DNA of 64,000 nucleotides from Neoalteromonas flava (lineage in GTDB: Bacteria; Pseudomonadota; Gammaproteobacteria; Enterobacterales; Alteromonadaceae), in assembly GCF_002807685.1 (NCBI RefSeq), contig NZ_PEAX01000001.1, positions 186,001 to 250,000 of the forward strand, read 5' to 3'. Below are positions 34,515 through 45,071 of this stretch, one piece after another. Under the pieces are notes generated by a model. That model made no database searches, was not told where the DNA came from, and was given only the letters and a program-made list of their open reading frames with translations. Both the position numbers and the translations under genes were made by a program. The first letter of the stretch is position 1, and the number at the start of each line of letters is the position of its first letter.

Positions 34515-36117
34515 GTTTTTACTGGTTGTTTTGAGTGCAACGAGCTGTCTTGCCTGCACGCCGGTGGAACAGGCAGCAGGACGCGACAAAGGGGTGGTGT
34601 TTTGTTCTGAAAGCGATCCCAATACATTTAACCCTCAATTGGATACTTCTGGCACCACAGCTGATGCTACCGCCCACCAAATCTATGATCGGCTGATTGA
34701 TTTTGATCAGGAAACAGGCACTATTATGCCGGCACTAGCAGATAGTTGGTTAGTGAGTGACGATGGGTTGGTGTACACCTTTCAGTTACGCCGTAATGTG
34801 CAATTTCATCAGACCGAATACTTCACCCCGTCGCGCAGCTTCAATGCTTATGATGTATTATTTAGTATCAACCGTTGGCGCCAGCCCGAGCACCCCTACA
34901 ATAAGGTTTCGGGTGGCAGCTATCCGTACTTTCAAAGTCTCGGTTTGGCGGAAATTATTGCCGATGTTAAACGTATCAACGGCTATCGAGTAGAAATTCA
35001 CCTTCGCCGCCCTGACAGTGCGTTTCTGGCCAATTTAGCCACCGATTTTGCGGTTATACTTTCCGCAGAATACGCTGAGCAGCTATTAGTCAAGCAACAA
35101 ACTGACTTAATAGATAAACGTCCCATCGGCACTGGTCCTTATCGTTTTGTTAGCTACCGACCTAATCAATACGTACGTTACGCGCGCCATGAAAATTATT
35201 GGCAACACCCAGTGAACAATCAACATCTGGTATTTGACATCACGCCCAAAAGTGCATTGCGCCTGGCGAAATTAATCACTGGCGAATGCGATATTTCAGT
35301 TTTCCCAGCGCAAAGCGAGTTAGATACCATTCGTGAAAATGAACAACTCATGTTGCTTGAACGGCCTGGGTTGAATGTAGGTTTTTGGGCTTTCAATACG
35401 CAAAAACCGCCGTTTGATAATCCCGATGTCCGGCGCGCATTAGCCATGGCAATAGACAAGAGCACACTGCTGGATACTGTATACTTTGGTAGTGCGAAAC
35501 GCGCGACTAGTATATTACCTCCAACCTCATGGGCGTATCAGCCTAACGCCGATGATATCAACTATAATCCCGTGCAGGCAGAGCGGCTACTGCGAGCTGC
35601 CGGCATTGAGCCGGGCTTCAGGATGACGCTTTGGGCAATGCCCGTGCAACGTGCGTATAACCCGAACGCCATGAAAATGGCGCGCCTGATGCAAGCCTAC
35701 CTCGCCGAGGTAGGTGTGGTTGCGACTATTGTCAGTTACGATTGGACAACCTTTCGAAATAATCTCCAACAAGGCATGCATGATTCAGTCTTGATAGGTT
35801 GGTCAGCTGATAATGTTGACCCCGATAATTTCTATCGCCCACTCCTCACATGCAGCGCTATTCCCAGCGGGACGAATCGCGCGATGTGGTGCAACAAGGC
35901 CTACGATGAATTAATAGAGCAAGCGTTGTTGGTGAATGATACTGAGCGGCGTCGACAATTGTACGCACAAGCGAACCGTATGTTATACGAAGAGATGCCA
36001 TTGATGCCTATAGCTCACGCGTTTCGTTATCAAGCACAGCGACGCGGCGTAGAAAATGTGGCTATCAACACCTTTGGTGGCGTGCGATTAGGTGAGGTAG
36101 AGAAAAGTAATGATTAG
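34501..36117 (+). CDS. sapA: Peptide ABC transporter substrate-binding protein SapA
   Basis: Periplasmic binding protein of the SBP_bac_5 family. The frame opens at 34474, but the Met-Met at 34501 gives a proper signal sequence (MMKLKFLLVVLSATSCLACT) with Cys residues that could be lipidated. The SBP core has CSESDPNTFNPQLDTSG and the conserved LADSWLVSDDGLVYTFQLRRN segment (about residue 80). It overlaps the 3' end of pspF by 14 bp and the sapB start by 8 bp. In enterobacteria Sap proteins bind antimicrobial peptides and potassium-linked cargo. Confidence 0.92.
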   Translation: MMKLKFLLVVLSATSCLACTPVEQAAGRDKGVVFCSESDPNTFNPQLDTSGTTADATAHQIYDRLIDFDQETGTIMPALADSWLVSDDGLVYTFQLRRNVQFHQTEYFTPSRSFNAYDVLFSINRWRQPEHPYNKVSGGSYPYFQSLGLAEIIADVKRINGYRVEIHLRRPDSAFLANLATDFAVILSAEYAEQLLVKQQTDLIDKRPIGTGPYRFVSYRPNQYVRYARHENYWQHPVNNQHLVFDITPKSALRLAKLITGECDISVFPAQSELDTIRENEQLMLLERPGLNVGFWAFNTQKPPFDNPDVRRALAMAIDKSTLLDTVYFGSAKRATSILPPTSWAYQPNADDINYNPVQAERLLRAAGIEPGFRMTLWAMPVQRAYNPNAMKMARLMQAYLAEVGVVATIVSYDWTTFRNNLQQGMHDSVLIGWSADNVDPDNFYRPLLTCSAIPSGTNRAMWCNKAYDELIEQALLVNDTERRRQLYAQANRMLYEEMPLMPIAHAFRYQAQRRGVENVAINTFGGVRLGEVEKSND

Positions 36118-37120
36118 TATTTTTCTGCGCTACCTTAACCTTCTGGTGTTAACTTTAATCGTCATTACGGTTTTTTCTTTTGGCTTGGCTTATCTTTTCC
36201 CTGGTGACCCCTATACCAACCTAACCGGTCTGACTGATGCTGAGGGCATGCGTGCATTCCATCAACAAGGAGTTATCAGCGCTTTTGGCGGGTATGTTGA
36301 AGCAATAATTAATGGGCAATGGGGGCAAAGTCTTAATACCGGTCAATCCTTGTATACAGAAATCACCCTTACCCTGCCAGCGACCTTAGAATTAAGCTTT
36401 TATGCTTTGCTACTGGCCCTAGTGATTGGTTTACCCTGTGGTTTCTTGGCTGCTCTCAATCCGCACAGAACAATTGATTACGGGGTGCTTGGGATCAGTG
36501 CGGTTATGTACTCCTTTCCCGTATTTTGGCTGGCTATGCTGTTTGTCCTAGTGTTTAGTTTAACCATGGGGTGGCTGCCAATGTCAGGACGTATCAATCT
36601 ATTGTTGGATGTCCCGCATCAAACCGGGTTTATCTTGATTGATATTGCACTCGCCGACGATATTGATCGATCCGTTGCTTTCAGTGATGCTATCAAACAT
36701 ATGATTTTGCCAACCGTTTCAGTGGCAATAATAACCATGGCGACGATAATCCGAGCGGTGCGTCGGTCAACCATAGACGTGATGCGCAAGCCTTATATTA
36801 TTGCGGCTCAGTCGCGTGGTTTAAGTAATGCACAAATCTTTTTTAAACATGGTTTGCGCAATGCCTTACTGCCGATATTACCAATTCTTGCGATGCAGGT
36901 GACGGCAATCATTACCAACGTCATGATTGTAGAATCTATATTTTCCTGGCCAGGTATAGGTAACTGGCTATTACAAGCCATTTACCAACAAGATTATCCC
37001 GCGATCCGCGCGGGAATGTTAGCGGTAGCAGGTGCAGTCATTGTCGTTACTATTTTTATCGAGTTATTGAATCGGTTAATCGACCCAAGCAGGGAGAAGT
37101 TCGAACGTGTCGCGCTTTGA
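36110..37120 (+). CDS. sapB: Peptide ABC transporter permease SapB
   Basis: A 336-residue inner-membrane permease of the DppB/OppB type with six hydrophobic segments (first FLRYLNLLVLTLIVITVFSF). The EAA loop is seen as IIAAQSRGLSNAQIFFKHGLRNALLPI (about residues 227-253; EAA-G-like), which contacts the ATPase. It overlaps sapA and sapC, so translation is coupled. Confidence 0.93.
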   Translation: MISIFLRYLNLLVLTLIVITVFSFGLAYLFPGDPYTNLTGLTDAEGMRAFHQQGVISAFGGYVEAIINGQWGQSLNTGQSLYTEITLTLPATLELSFYALLLALVIGLPCGFLAALNPHRTIDYGVLGISAVMYSFPVFWLAMLFVLVFSLTMGWLPMSGRINLLLDVPHQTGFILIDIALADDIDRSVAFSDAIKHMILPTVSVAIITMATIIRAVRRSTIDVMRKPYIIAAQSRGLSNAQIFFKHGLRNALLPILPILAMQVTAIITNVMIVESIFSWPGIGNWLLQAIYQQDYPAIRAGMLAVAGAVIVVTIFIELLNRLIDPSREKFERVAL

Positions 37121-38000
37121 TCTTTACCAAGACGAACATCATCCCTCCCCATGGCAACAAACGTGGCGAGAGTTTAAAGACAGTCACGTAGCAATGGCTG
37201 GACTCATTATGCTGGGTTTATTCACGCTTATCGCGATCATTGGGCCATTACTTGCACCCTACGATCCACTAATGCAAAACACCGATACCACGCTAGTTCC
37301 ACCGTCTTGGGACGCCAGCGGTACGGTGCGTTATGTGCTAGGTACAGATGCACTTGGAAGAGACTTATTCTCACGTCTCATATATGGCGCACAAGTTACT
37401 TTTGGTACCAGTGTGATGCTAGTTATCGTTGCCATGTTAGTGGGGGTTGCAATTGGCGTCATGGCTGGGATGAGCAATGGCGTTAGAGCCAGTATCATTA
37501 ATCACCTGCTTGATGGACTCATGGTGATCCCAACATTGCTGTTGGCCATCATTATTGTCGCGATTGTCGGCACCGGTTTGGTGAATAGCATGTGGGCGAT
37601 CACTCTCGCGCTGATCCCGCATTTCGTGCACCATACGCGTAATACCATTCGTGAACTCATGAAAAAAGAGTTTATCATTGCGACAAAATTGGATGGCGCG
37701 AGTAAACCGCATATATTCGTCTACTCATTGTTGCCTAATATGATTGAAATGCTAGTCGTTCAAGGTACTATCGCTTTGTCCATTGCGGTGTTAGATATTA
37801 GCGCATTAGGTTTTCTAAACTTAGGGGCACAGGGCACAACAATTGAGTTGGGAGCAATGCTCGCAGAAAGTCTCAATGTGGTTTATATCGCTCCTTGGAA
37901 TATTGCACTACCCGGTTTGACGATCTTTCTGATGGTATTTTCAATCAATGTAGTTGGTGATGGGTTGCGAGCTGCATTAAAACGACGACTACGACACTAA
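37107..38000 (+). CDS. sapC: Peptide ABC transporter permease SapC
   Basis: A 297-residue DppC/OppC-type permease. The N-terminal oligopeptide-permease segment (HVAMAGLIMLGLFTLIAIIG) is followed by the periplasmic DPL-containing motif TDALGRDLFSRLIYGAQ (about residue 79), and the EAA loop is FIIATKLDGASKPHIFVYSLLPN (about residue 190). Its GTG start lies inside the end of sapB, and its stop shares a base with the sapD start. Confidence 0.93.
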   Translation: MSRFDLYQDEHHPSPWQQTWREFKDSHVAMAGLIMLGLFTLIAIIGPLLAPYDPLMQNTDTTLVPPSWDASGTVRYVLGTDALGRDLFSRLIYGAQVTFGTSVMLVIVAMLVGVAIGVMAGMSNGVRASIINHLLDGLMVIPTLLLAIIIVAIVGTGLVNSMWAITLALIPHFVHHTRNTIRELMKKEFIIATKLDGASKPHIFVYSLLPNMIEMLVVQGTIALSIAVLDISALGFLNLGAQGTTIELGAMLAESLNVVYIAPWNIALPGLTIFLMVFSINVVGDGLRAALKRRLRH

Positions 38001-38995
38001 TGGCATTACTTGACATTAAAAACCTTACTCTTGAGATTGACACCGAGTCAGGCTGGATAAAGGCATTGGATAAGGTCAATCTGCACGTTCGAGATGGCGA
38101 AATTCAAGCGCTCGTAGGTGAGTCGGGTTCAGGCAAAAGTTTAATCGTTAGAGCCATTTCCGGCGGTCTCCCGCAGCAAATGCGTTTGACTGCCGACCGG
38201 CTAACGTGGCGCGGTAACAATTTATTGGCTATGTCGAGTGCCCAGCGCCGCGAAATTATGCGCCGAGATATCGCTGTCGTGTTCCAAGATCCTTTAGCAA
38301 CTTTAGACCCGACCGTGTCGCTGGGTGAGCAGTTAGAAGAGAGCGTGCCCCGCGAATTTGTGGGGGGTGGCTGGTTTTGGCAAAAACAACAGAAACGCAG
38401 AAAAATTGCCACGCAACTGATCCATAAAGTGGGTCTGCGCGACCATCAAAGTATTATGCGCTCATTTCCTCATCAGATAACCAACGACATTGGGCAAAAA
38501 TTTATGATCGCAATGGCGTTGGTGTCTCAACCGGCTTTATTGATCGCTGACGACCCAACACGCGGCATGGAGGCAACTACCAAAACTCAAATTTTGAAGT
38601 TGTTTAAACGGCTGAATCAAACGAAAGGATTAAGTATTCTGTTTGTCGGTCACGACCTGCTAGCCATTTCGAGTATGGCAGATTCAATGACTGTGTTATA
38701 TAGCGGTCAAACCGTTGAGTCGGGACCGCTAAAACAACTGCAAAGACGTCCTTTGCATCCCTATACCAAAGCGCTGCTCGACAGTGCGCCGAGTTTTAGA
38801 ATCGATTTACCACCAAAGTCGCCTTTAGTTACATTACCAGGAACCATTCCTACCTTGCAGCATTTACCCATAGGTTGTCGCTTAGGTCCGCGTTGTGACC
38901 GTGCACAGAAAACTTGTGTGCAAACGCCATCAGTGCGCAAAATACACGACCATGAGTACAGTTGTCACTTCCCGTTGCATACGAAGTCATCATGA
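38000..38995 (+). CDS. sapD: Peptide ABC transporter ATP-binding protein SapD
   Basis: A 331-residue ABC ATPase. Walker A GESGSGKS (about residue 39), Walker B LLIADDPTRGME (about 181), and the signature position reads SFPHQITNDIGQKFMIAM, so the usual LSGGQ is replaced by a degenerate NDIGQ-type segment, as in enterobacterial SapD. The C-terminal oligopeptide-transporter extension has the Cys cluster GCRLGPRCDRAQKTC. It pairs with SapF, which carries the canonical signature. Confidence 0.93.
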   Translation: MALLDIKNLTLEIDTESGWIKALDKVNLHVRDGEIQALVGESGSGKSLIVRAISGGLPQQMRLTADRLTWRGNNLLAMSSAQRREIMRRDIAVVFQDPLATLDPTVSLGEQLEESVPREFVGGGWFWQKQQKRRKIATQLIHKVGLRDHQSIMRSFPHQITNDIGQKFMIAMALVSQPALLIADDPTRGMEATTKTQILKLFKRLNQTKGLSILFVGHDLLAISSMADSMTVLYSGQTVESGPLKQLQRRPLHPYTKALLDSAPSFRIDLPPKSPLVTLPGTIPTLQHLPIGCRLGPRCDRAQKTCVQTPSVRKIHDHEYSCHFPLHTKSS

Positions 38996-39798
38996 ATACA
39001 CTACTTTCGGCTAAGGCGCTGACTTACAACCCCAAACAACACTCAATCTTTGAGCGAGATACGGGTAAAGCATTTGTTTTAGGACCTATTGATTTAACCA
39101 TCGAACGAGCTGAGACCGTGGCTATTATTGGTGGTAACCGCTCAGGTAAGTCGGTTTTAGCTAAGCTTTTGTGCGGCGCGTTAATGCCTACTTCTGGGGA
39201 GATTGTATTCCATCAAGACGCCCTGCAAGATAACAGTAGTGCCCAAAGGCAATGGCAGAAATGCCAAGTCCGAATGATATTTCAACGCAGTTCTGAATCG
39301 TTAAACCCGGCGTTAACTATTGGTGGAATTCTGCAGGAACCGTTAAAGCTTAATACTAATTTAAGCGCCAGCGAACGTGACGAGCGGATTGAACAAACTC
39401 TGACACAAGTCGGTTTACTACGTGAACACTATTTCTTTTATCCACACATGTTATCGGATGGACAACAACAGCGTGTCGCCATGGCGCGGGCCCTGATTCT
39501 AAACCCCAGTATTATCGTTGCTGATGAGCCGTTTGCCGCACTAGATCCATCTGTACGCTCGCAAACGGTCAACATGATCCTGCGCTTACAACGCGATTTA
39601 GGTTTATCCTTCGTCTTTATCAGTCACAATTTAGGCATTGTCCGTCATATTGCTGATCGTATGCTAGTGATGGACAATGGTAAAATCGTCGAATCCGGCA
39701 AAACCGACACACTCTTTCGTTGGCCCAAGCATGAGGTGACCCAGAAACTCATTTCCGCCCACCAATCATTGCTACCACAATCACAACGGACAAAGTAA
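38992..39798 (+). CDS. sapF: Peptide ABC transporter ATP-binding protein SapF
   Basis: An ABC ATPase of about 268 residues. The frame is open from a TTG at 38962, but the ATG at 38992 overlaps the sapD stop (ATGA) and is the natural coupled start (MNTLLSAKALTYN). Walker A GGNRSGKSV, signature LSDGQQQRVAMARAL and Walker B IIVADEPFAALD are all in good shape. It ends the pspF-sapABCDF transcription unit. Confidence 0.93.
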   Translation: MNTLLSAKALTYNPKQHSIFERDTGKAFVLGPIDLTIERAETVAIIGGNRSGKSVLAKLLCGALMPTSGEIVFHQDALQDNSSAQRQWQKCQVRMIFQRSSESLNPALTIGGILQEPLKLNTNLSASERDERIEQTLTQVGLLREHYFFYPHMLSDGQQQRVAMARALILNPSIIVADEPFAALDPSVRSQTVNMILRLQRDLGLSFVFISHNLGIVRHIADRMLVMDNGKIVESGKTDTLFRWPKHEVTQKLISAHQSLLPQSQRTK

Positions 39799-39864
39799 TC
39801 AACTGGCGACACCGGTTTCTCTGCTAGAACAGATTACAAATTAGCTCACCAGCATACACTCTCG

Positions 39865-40995
39865 CTAACCCACCAGTGACAGCAAAATACCCGCTGCTAC
39901 TGCAGAGCCTAATACGCCAGCTACGTTGGGGCCCATCGCGTGCATTAATAAGAAGTTATGAGGGTTTGACTCTAACCCAACTTTATTTACCACCCGCGCA
40001 GCCATGGGAACGGCACTCACTCCAGCAGCCCCAATCAAAGGGTTAATCGTGCCGCCGCTGAGTTTACTCATGATCTTAGCCATAATGACCCCTGCTGCTG
40101 TGCCGATTGCAAATGCCACGGCACCTAAACCCAAGATCCCTAAGGTTTCCACGGTAAGAAATTTGTCTGCCGATAGCTTGGAGCCAACGGCCAAGCCAAG
40201 GAAAATGGTCACAATATTAATCAGCTCATTGCGTGCGGTGTTGCTTAAACGCTCAACCACACCACATTCACGCATTAAATTGCCGAAACAAAACATACCA
40301 ACCAAAGGTGTCGCCGTTGGGAGGAATAAAATCGTTAGCAACAACACCGCAAGTGGAAACAATATTTTTTCCCTTTGAGATACCGAGCGCAGCTGTTCCA
40401 TTTTTATCGCGCGTTCTTCAGGAGTCGTTAATGCCTTCATAATCGGAGGCTGAATAATCGGTACCAAGGCCATATAAGAATAGGCCGCGACTGCAATGGC
40501 TCCGAGCAAGTCTGGCGCAAGCCTGGAGGCAAGGAATATTGCAGTAGGTCCATCTGCACCACCAATAATGGCAATAGCAGCAGCATCCTTTAAACTAAAT
40601 TCAAAACCAGGAACTGCATTTAGTGCAATAGCCCCAAACAGGGTGGCAAAAATCCCAAACTGGGCTGCAGCCCCTAACAATAACATGCGAGGATTTGCTA
40701 TCAGGGCGCCAAAATCGGTCATGGCACCTACGCCCATAAAAATCAATAACGGAAATACGCCGGTTTCAATACCAACCGCATAAATGTAGTGTAGCAAGCC
40801 ACCCGCTTCAGAAAACCCTGCTAAGGGAATATTAGTCAGCAATGCGCCAAAGCCAATCGGGAATAACAAGAGCGGTTCAAACTTACGTACAATGGCCAGG
40901 TATAGCAGTAATAACCCGACCGCCATCATTACTAACTGCCCAGTTGTGAAGTGTGGCAAAGCTGTGCTCTGCCACAGGATCATTAGTTTTTCCAT
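39865..40995 (-). CDS. oadB: Oxaloacetate decarboxylase beta chain, sodium pump subunit
   Basis: A 376-residue inner-membrane protein with about nine hydrophobic segments that couples decarboxylation of the biotin-bound carboxyl to sodium export. The functional Asp in the conserved [23 protein letters not shown] (about residues 142-164) and [16 protein letters not shown] are characteristic of OadB/GcdB/MmdB. It follows oadA by 3 bp. The last gene of oadGAB. Confidence 0.95.
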   Translation of the reverse strand: MEKLMILWQSTALPHFTTGQLVMMAVGLLLLYLAIVRKFEPLLLFPIGFGALLTNIPLAGFSEAGGLLHYIYAVGIETGVFPLLIFMGVGAMTDFGALIANPRMLLLGAAAQFGIFATLFGAIALNAVPGFEFSLKDAAAIAIIGGADGPTAIFLASRLAPDLLGAIAVAAYSYMALVPIIQPPIMKALTTPEERAIKMEQLRSVSQREKILFPLAVLLLTILFLPTATPLVGMFCFGNLMRECGVVERLSNTARNELINIVTIFLGLAVGSKLSADKFLTVETLGILGLGAVAFAIGTAAGVIMAKIMSKLSGGTINPLIGAAGVSAVPMAARVVNKVGLESNPHNFLLMHAMGPNVAGVLGSAVAAGILLSLVG

Positions 40996-40998
40996 GGG

Positions 40999-42786
40999 TT
41001 ATACCACTATTAATGCTTGGCCAGATTGCACACTATCGCCTTCAGCCACACTCACTTGAGAAACAGTACCGCTAATCGCACTACGAACTTCCGTTTCCAT
41101 TTTCATAGCTTCTAAAATGATAACCACTTCACCTTCTTCAACTTGTTCACCCGGCTTAACGAGGATTTTCAAAATAGTCCCAGATAAAGGCGCGTCAATT
41201 GATTGAGCAGACGCGGACGTATTTACCGTGGTTTGCTGTGCATTCGGGAGCGCGGCAGCTGGTTGAATTGATTGCAATTCACCACTAGGCGCTACATCAA
41301 CGTGATACAATGTGCCATTCACATTAACGTCATACGATGCGCTTGCAGTTGCTGCATGGCTTGTTTGAGTTGCTGCCGGTTGCTGACTCTCTGACTCAGC
41401 CCCAGGCACCGGTTCAAAGGCCTCTGGATTGCCGCGGTTTTGCAAAAACTTAAGCCCCACTTGAGGGAACAAAGCAAAGGTGAGAGTGTCATCAACAACC
41501 GCATCAGCGAGTTGAAAGCCTTCAGACTTTGCAAGACTCTCCAAATCTGCCTGCAAGCTCTCTAACTCAGGCGCCAAATGGTCTGCTGGGCGATCGGTTA
41601 TTGGTGAGCCGCCTGCCAGCACGCGTGCTTGTAGGTCAGCATTTACGGGTGCGGGAGTTGCACCGTATTCACCTTTTAAAACACCGGCTGTCTCTTTACT
41701 GATCCCTTTGTATCGTTCGCCAGATAAAACATTCATTACTGCTTGTGTGCCAACAATTTGTGATGTTGGCGTAACTAATGGAATAAACCCCAAGTCTTCG
41801 CGAACCCGAGGGATCTCATCAAGTACGTCGGCAAATTTATCTTCGGCGCCTTGCTCACGTAGCTGATTTTCCATATTAGTTAGCATGCCACCAGGCACTT
41901 GAGCAGACAAAATACGCGCATCGATACCTTTGAGACTGCCTTCAAATTTTGCGTACTTGCTGCGCACTGCACGGAAGTGATCAGCGATTGGCGCCAGTTG
42001 GTCTAAATTTATTCCAGTATCTCTGGGGGTATCTTGCAACATAGCCACAATGGTTTCGGTGGCAGTATGTCCATAGGTCATACTCATAGGCGATATCGCT
42101 GTATCAAGCATGTCGATTCCGGCATCAATCGCTTTTTGATACGTCGCCGTACTTAAGCCGGTTGTGGCATGACATTGCATGGCAATCGGCACGTCCACAG
42201 TACGCTTCAGCTCGGTTATCAGAGTTTCACATTCGTAGGGTTTAAGTAAGCCCGCCATATCTTTAATACAGATACTGTGGACGCCCATATCTTCAAGTGC
42301 TTTTGCCATATCCAGCCACATTTGCAAGGTATGCACTGGACTTACGGTGTAGGAAATGGTCCCTTGTGCATGAGCACCTATATCAACTGCTGTCTTTATG
42401 GCTGTTTGTAGATTTCGTACATCATTCATCGCATCAAAAATACGAAAAACATCGACGCCATTGGTGTGTGCACGTTCGACAAATTTGGCTACTACATCAT
42501 CTGCATAATGGCGATAACCCAATAAATTTTGTCCGCGCAGTAGCATTTGTTGACGAGTATTAGGCATGACAGCCTTTAGCTCACGAATGCGCTCCCAAGG
42601 GTCTTCTCCCAAATAGCGAATACATGCATCAAATGTTGCTCCACCCCAAGATTCAACAGACCAGTACCCCGCTTTATCCAGTTGTTCAGCCACAGGGAGC
42701 ATATCCTCGATACGCATACGCGTGGCTAATAATGACTGATGTGCGTCTCTTAGCACTAGCTCGGTTAACGCTAATGGATGGCGCAT
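40999..42786 (-). CDS. oadA: Oxaloacetate decarboxylase alpha chain (biotin-containing)
   Basis: A 595-residue soluble subunit. The N-terminal carboxyltransferase TIM barrel starts [19 protein letters not shown] (metal-binding Asp) and has [13 protein letters not shown] (metal-binding His, about residue 206). A PYC_OADA linker domain is followed by a proline/alanine/threonine-rich hinge, and the C-terminal biotinyl domain has the lysine in EAMKMETEV (Lys562). It converts oxaloacetate to pyruvate with transfer of CO2 to biotin. It lies 18 bp after oadG. Confidence 0.96.
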   Translation of the reverse strand: MRHPLALTELVLRDAHQSLLATRMRIEDMLPVAEQLDKAGYWSVESWGGATFDACIRYLGEDPWERIRELKAVMPNTRQQMLLRGQNLLGYRHYADDVVAKFVERAHTNGVDVFRIFDAMNDVRNLQTAIKTAVDIGAHAQGTISYTVSPVHTLQMWLDMAKALEDMGVHSICIKDMAGLLKPYECETLITELKRTVDVPIAMQCHATTGLSTATYQKAIDAGIDMLDTAISPMSMTYGHTATETIVAMLQDTPRDTGINLDQLAPIADHFRAVRSKYAKFEGSLKGIDARILSAQVPGGMLTNMENQLREQGAEDKFADVLDEIPRVREDLGFIPLVTPTSQIVGTQAVMNVLSGERYKGISKETAGVLKGEYGATPAPVNADLQARVLAGGSPITDRPADHLAPELESLQADLESLAKSEGFQLADAVVDDTLTFALFPQVGLKFLQNRGNPEAFEPVPGAESESQQPAATQTSHAATASASYDVNVNGTLYHVDVAPSGELQSIQPAAALPNAQQTTVNTSASAQSIDAPLSGTILKILVKPGEQVEEGEVVIILEAMKMETEVRSAISGTVSQVSVAEGDSVQSGQALIVV

Positions 42787-42804
42787 AAGATCTCCTTGGA
42801 CTGA

Positions 42805-43062
42805 TTATTTTGATTGGCGGTATTGGTGAACTGCTGCCGTTATGGCCGCTACGACTTGCTGATCAGGATGGCCCGCTTGGATCGACTTATTCGGTTTCGC
42901 TGGGGCAGGCACTTCGGGTGGAGGAAAACGTTCCACAAAGCGTTTTAGCACACTCATTGCCACAATAAGTAGCGTTAAGAATGCAAACACAGAAACCATA
43001 CCAACGCCCATAAGGAGGGCGGCTTCACTGAGCTGTGATGTTAAGGAATTAACTGGTGGCAT
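42805..43062 (-). CDS. oadG: Oxaloacetate decarboxylase gamma chain
   Basis: A small 85-residue membrane protein: one N-terminal hydrophobic helix (EAALLMGVGMVSVFAFLTLLIVAMSVL), a Pro-rich linker (PPPEVPAPAKPNK) and a short C-terminal helix (AAITAAVHQYRQ). This is the typical OadG layout that joins the alpha and beta chains. It is the first gene of the operon. Confidence 0.9.
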   Translation of the reverse strand: MPPVNSLTSQLSEAALLMGVGMVSVFAFLTLLIVAMSVLKRFVERFPPPEVPAPAKPNKSIQAGHPDQQVVAAITAAVHQYRQSK

Positions 43063-43238
43063 AACTAATCCTGAACATAGTTAGTTGACTAACATTAATC
43101 ATGCATAAGTAACATGTGACCTATACATTTGCAATCGCCGCAAACACCAATATGCATAAAAATATACCTGGCAGGGTAAAAGCCCGAACATACACACTAT
43201 TTATTCATTATTTTTACATATTTATCACAACCGCCGAT

Positions 43239-43931
43239 TTAAAACTCATACTCAATGGCAAATCTCAAGGTATGATTTTTACCCGAGTGGGCGATTTCAG
43301 TTATAAACCCAGATTCCCATTTAATCTGTTCTTGGCCGTCAATCCGGTATACCCCCATGAAGCCGGGACCAATACCGACAAAATCTTCACCGGTGTATAG
43401 CTCAAATGAGGGCTGGACAGCAGGTAAGTAGCGATAGCGATATTGCAACCTAAACTCAGTTTCCCACTCACTAGCTATTGTTTCGCCCCATTCTCGGATG
43501 AGGAAGAGATTCATTGTAATACTGGTTTTGCCAATTTCTTTTTCAAAAATTAATCCGGCCGTGGCTTCATAATTGTCGAGCGCTTTACGCTTTTCAAATT
43601 CGAAAACGGCTCCCCAATCTGCCCAATACTGGCCCTGTTGAGTGAGCATCCAACGGGTTTCTATCTCGTATCCGGCAAGTTCAAAATTAGCGTCCTCATC
43701 ACGCTCACCAAAGAGGTAAAATTCTAGTGTCACTGATTCACTTAATGCATGCCCATATCCTACTCGTTGAGCCAGCACATTGGCGTCGTCAGTTTGACTA
43801 GACATGAAACGCCACTCAAATTCACGTTCATTCGCAGTGACGTAAGGGTGATAAACTTTATCGACTACCATACCGTCGGCCAGAGCACTAGAAGCCCAAA
43901 TAGCAACAAAAATGATTAACCACCTACGCAT
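43239..43931 (-). CDS. Probable outer-membrane beta-barrel protein of unknown function
   Basis: A 230-residue protein with a signal peptide (MRRWLIIFVAIWASSALADG). The rest alternates short hydrophobic/aromatic strands (VTLEFYLFGERDEDANFELAGYE-type hairpins; many E/D in turns) and ends in RFAIEYEF with a terminal Phe, as in Bam-inserted barrels. No known family name is recognised. It overlaps the FTR1-like gene by 8 bp and is the last gene of the RR-HK-cupredoxin-FTR1-like operon, so a role in metal handling at the outer membrane is possible. Confidence 0.7.
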   Translation of the reverse strand: MRRWLIIFVAIWASSALADGMVVDKVYHPYVTANEREFEWRFMSSQTDDANVLAQRVGYGHALSESVTLEFYLFGERDEDANFELAGYEIETRWMLTQQGQYWADWGAVFEFEKRKALDNYEATAGLIFEKEIGKTSITMNLFLIREWGETIASEWETEFRLQYRYRYLPAVQPSFELYTGEDFVGIGPGFMGVYRIDGQEQIKWESGFITEIAHSGKNHTLRFAIEYEF

Positions 43932-44715
43932 GGCGATTACTCCTACCTTGACGATTGCCAGATGTTATTCGCAAGTAATAGAAAGCTAACGGCGAGAACA
44001 TAGCTAACAGATAAACCAGCAAAAAGTGTAACGAGGGTGATGCTTCATAACCGATAAGTGTGTTTAGCACGTGTCCGTACTCAGAACTATCTGCGACCCA
44101 ATGATTGAGATTGACTACGGGTGCTCCTAACGAAACAAGGTCAACCTGCGCCAGTAATCCTGTGACTTGAGCCAACTGCCCAGCGATAAAGGCAGTCCAA
44201 AGGAGCAATACTATGGCGGAGAATGAAGATTGATAGAGCTCATTAATTAAAAAGTGAAAAATAATTGCGAAACTAAAGCAGATCCCAAGCCCAACGACTA
44301 TCCCCATTAATACGGTTTGCAACGCTTCAGCATGTTGTAGATATACTCCAAAGAAAATAAACAGTTCTATCAATTTGCTGGCCACTAATGCCGCAGAGCC
44401 AAGTAACAGCAACGTATTTGCTAATGCCGAGCGCGTCGCGCTATACAAACAAATTGCTGCGCCCAACGCTAATCCACCATAGGCGACTATAAGCATGGCC
44501 GCATTGAATACTTCCAGGCCAGCGCCAGCAAAAGCTGCAGCAATCGATTGAATGAAAAATATCGTAATTGTGGCCAAACCGAATCCCGGCAAAAACCATT
44601 GTTGCCAGACCCCAGCAGCAATAATAGGTTGTCGAGTCAATACCGCGAGATAAGACAACAGAATAACGATAGGCAAAAAATCCCGTAAAAAAACAATCAC
44701 TGTATTAGTTAGCAT
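43924..44715 (-). CDS. FTR1-family-like membrane protein with degenerate iron motifs
   Basis: A 263-residue inner-membrane protein with about seven hydrophobic segments. The N terminus aligns with Fe permease FTR1/EfeU, but the REGLE motif of TM1 reads RDFLP (residues 11-15), and the second REXXE site reads SKLIE (residues 113-117). The GAGLEVFNAAMLI segment (65-77) still resembles the FTR1 GxGxExFxG region. It overlaps the cupredoxin gene upstream by 11 bp. If it transports iron, the ligands must differ; it may carry another metal or act as a sensor. Family assignment moderate. Confidence 0.65.
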   Translation of the reverse strand: MLTNTVIVFLRDFLPIVILLSYLAVLTRQPIIAAGVWQQWFLPGFGLATITIFFIQSIAAAFAGAGLEVFNAAMLIVAYGGLALGAAICLYSATRSALANTLLLLGSAALVASKLIELFIFFGVYLQHAEALQTVLMGIVVGLGICFSFAIIFHFLINELYQSSFSAIVLLLWTAFIAGQLAQVTGLLAQVDLVSLGAPVVNLNHWVADSSEYGHVLNTLIGYEASPSLHFLLVYLLAMFSPLAFYYLRITSGNRQGRSNRHA

Positions 44716-45070
44716 TGACGTCCTCCTTCACAAGGATATAACCGCGCGCTGAAACCGGATGGTATTCACCAAAATATTCATAGCGTCCTGGAGGTAAAGG
44801 ACCAATAAAAATCGTTGAGCTACTATTAGCGAAAATAACCCGCTCACGATTGAGATCAAAGCTATCGAATTCTTCTGCGGTCGCATCTCGATTGTTGATA
44901 ACTAAGCGAATTTTGGTGTTCGCCGGGATCACCAATTCACTGGGAGAGAAAGTATGCTCAACAAGCTCTAGCTCGAAAACCTGCCCTTGCGCCAAAACCG
45001 CGCTCGCATACACAACCAGCAAACAAGCCAAAGATCTTTTAAGCGTGCTACTTAATAACTTGCCCTGCAC
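44705..45070 (-). CDS. Periplasmic cupredoxin-domain protein
   Basis: A 121-residue protein with a signal peptide (LACLLVVYASAVLAQ). The cupredoxin fold is recognised in FSPSELVIPANTKIRLVINNRDATAEEFDSFD and LPPGRYEYFGEYHP. The usual copper Cys in the Y-x-C-x-x-H segment is a Gly here (YFGEYHP), and no Met follows, so a classical type 1 copper site is not complete. Such proteins (cupredoxin_1, EfeO N-terminal-like) accompany FTR1 permeases. Lies 1 bp after the kinase gene and overlaps the FTR1-like gene. Confidence 0.8.
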   Translation of the reverse strand: MQGKLLSSTLKRSLACLLVVYASAVLAQGQVFELELVEHTFSPSELVIPANTKIRLVINNRDATAEEFDSFDLNRERVIFANSSSTIFIGPLPPGRYEYFGEYHPVSARGYILVKEDVNAN

Positions 45071-45071
45071 T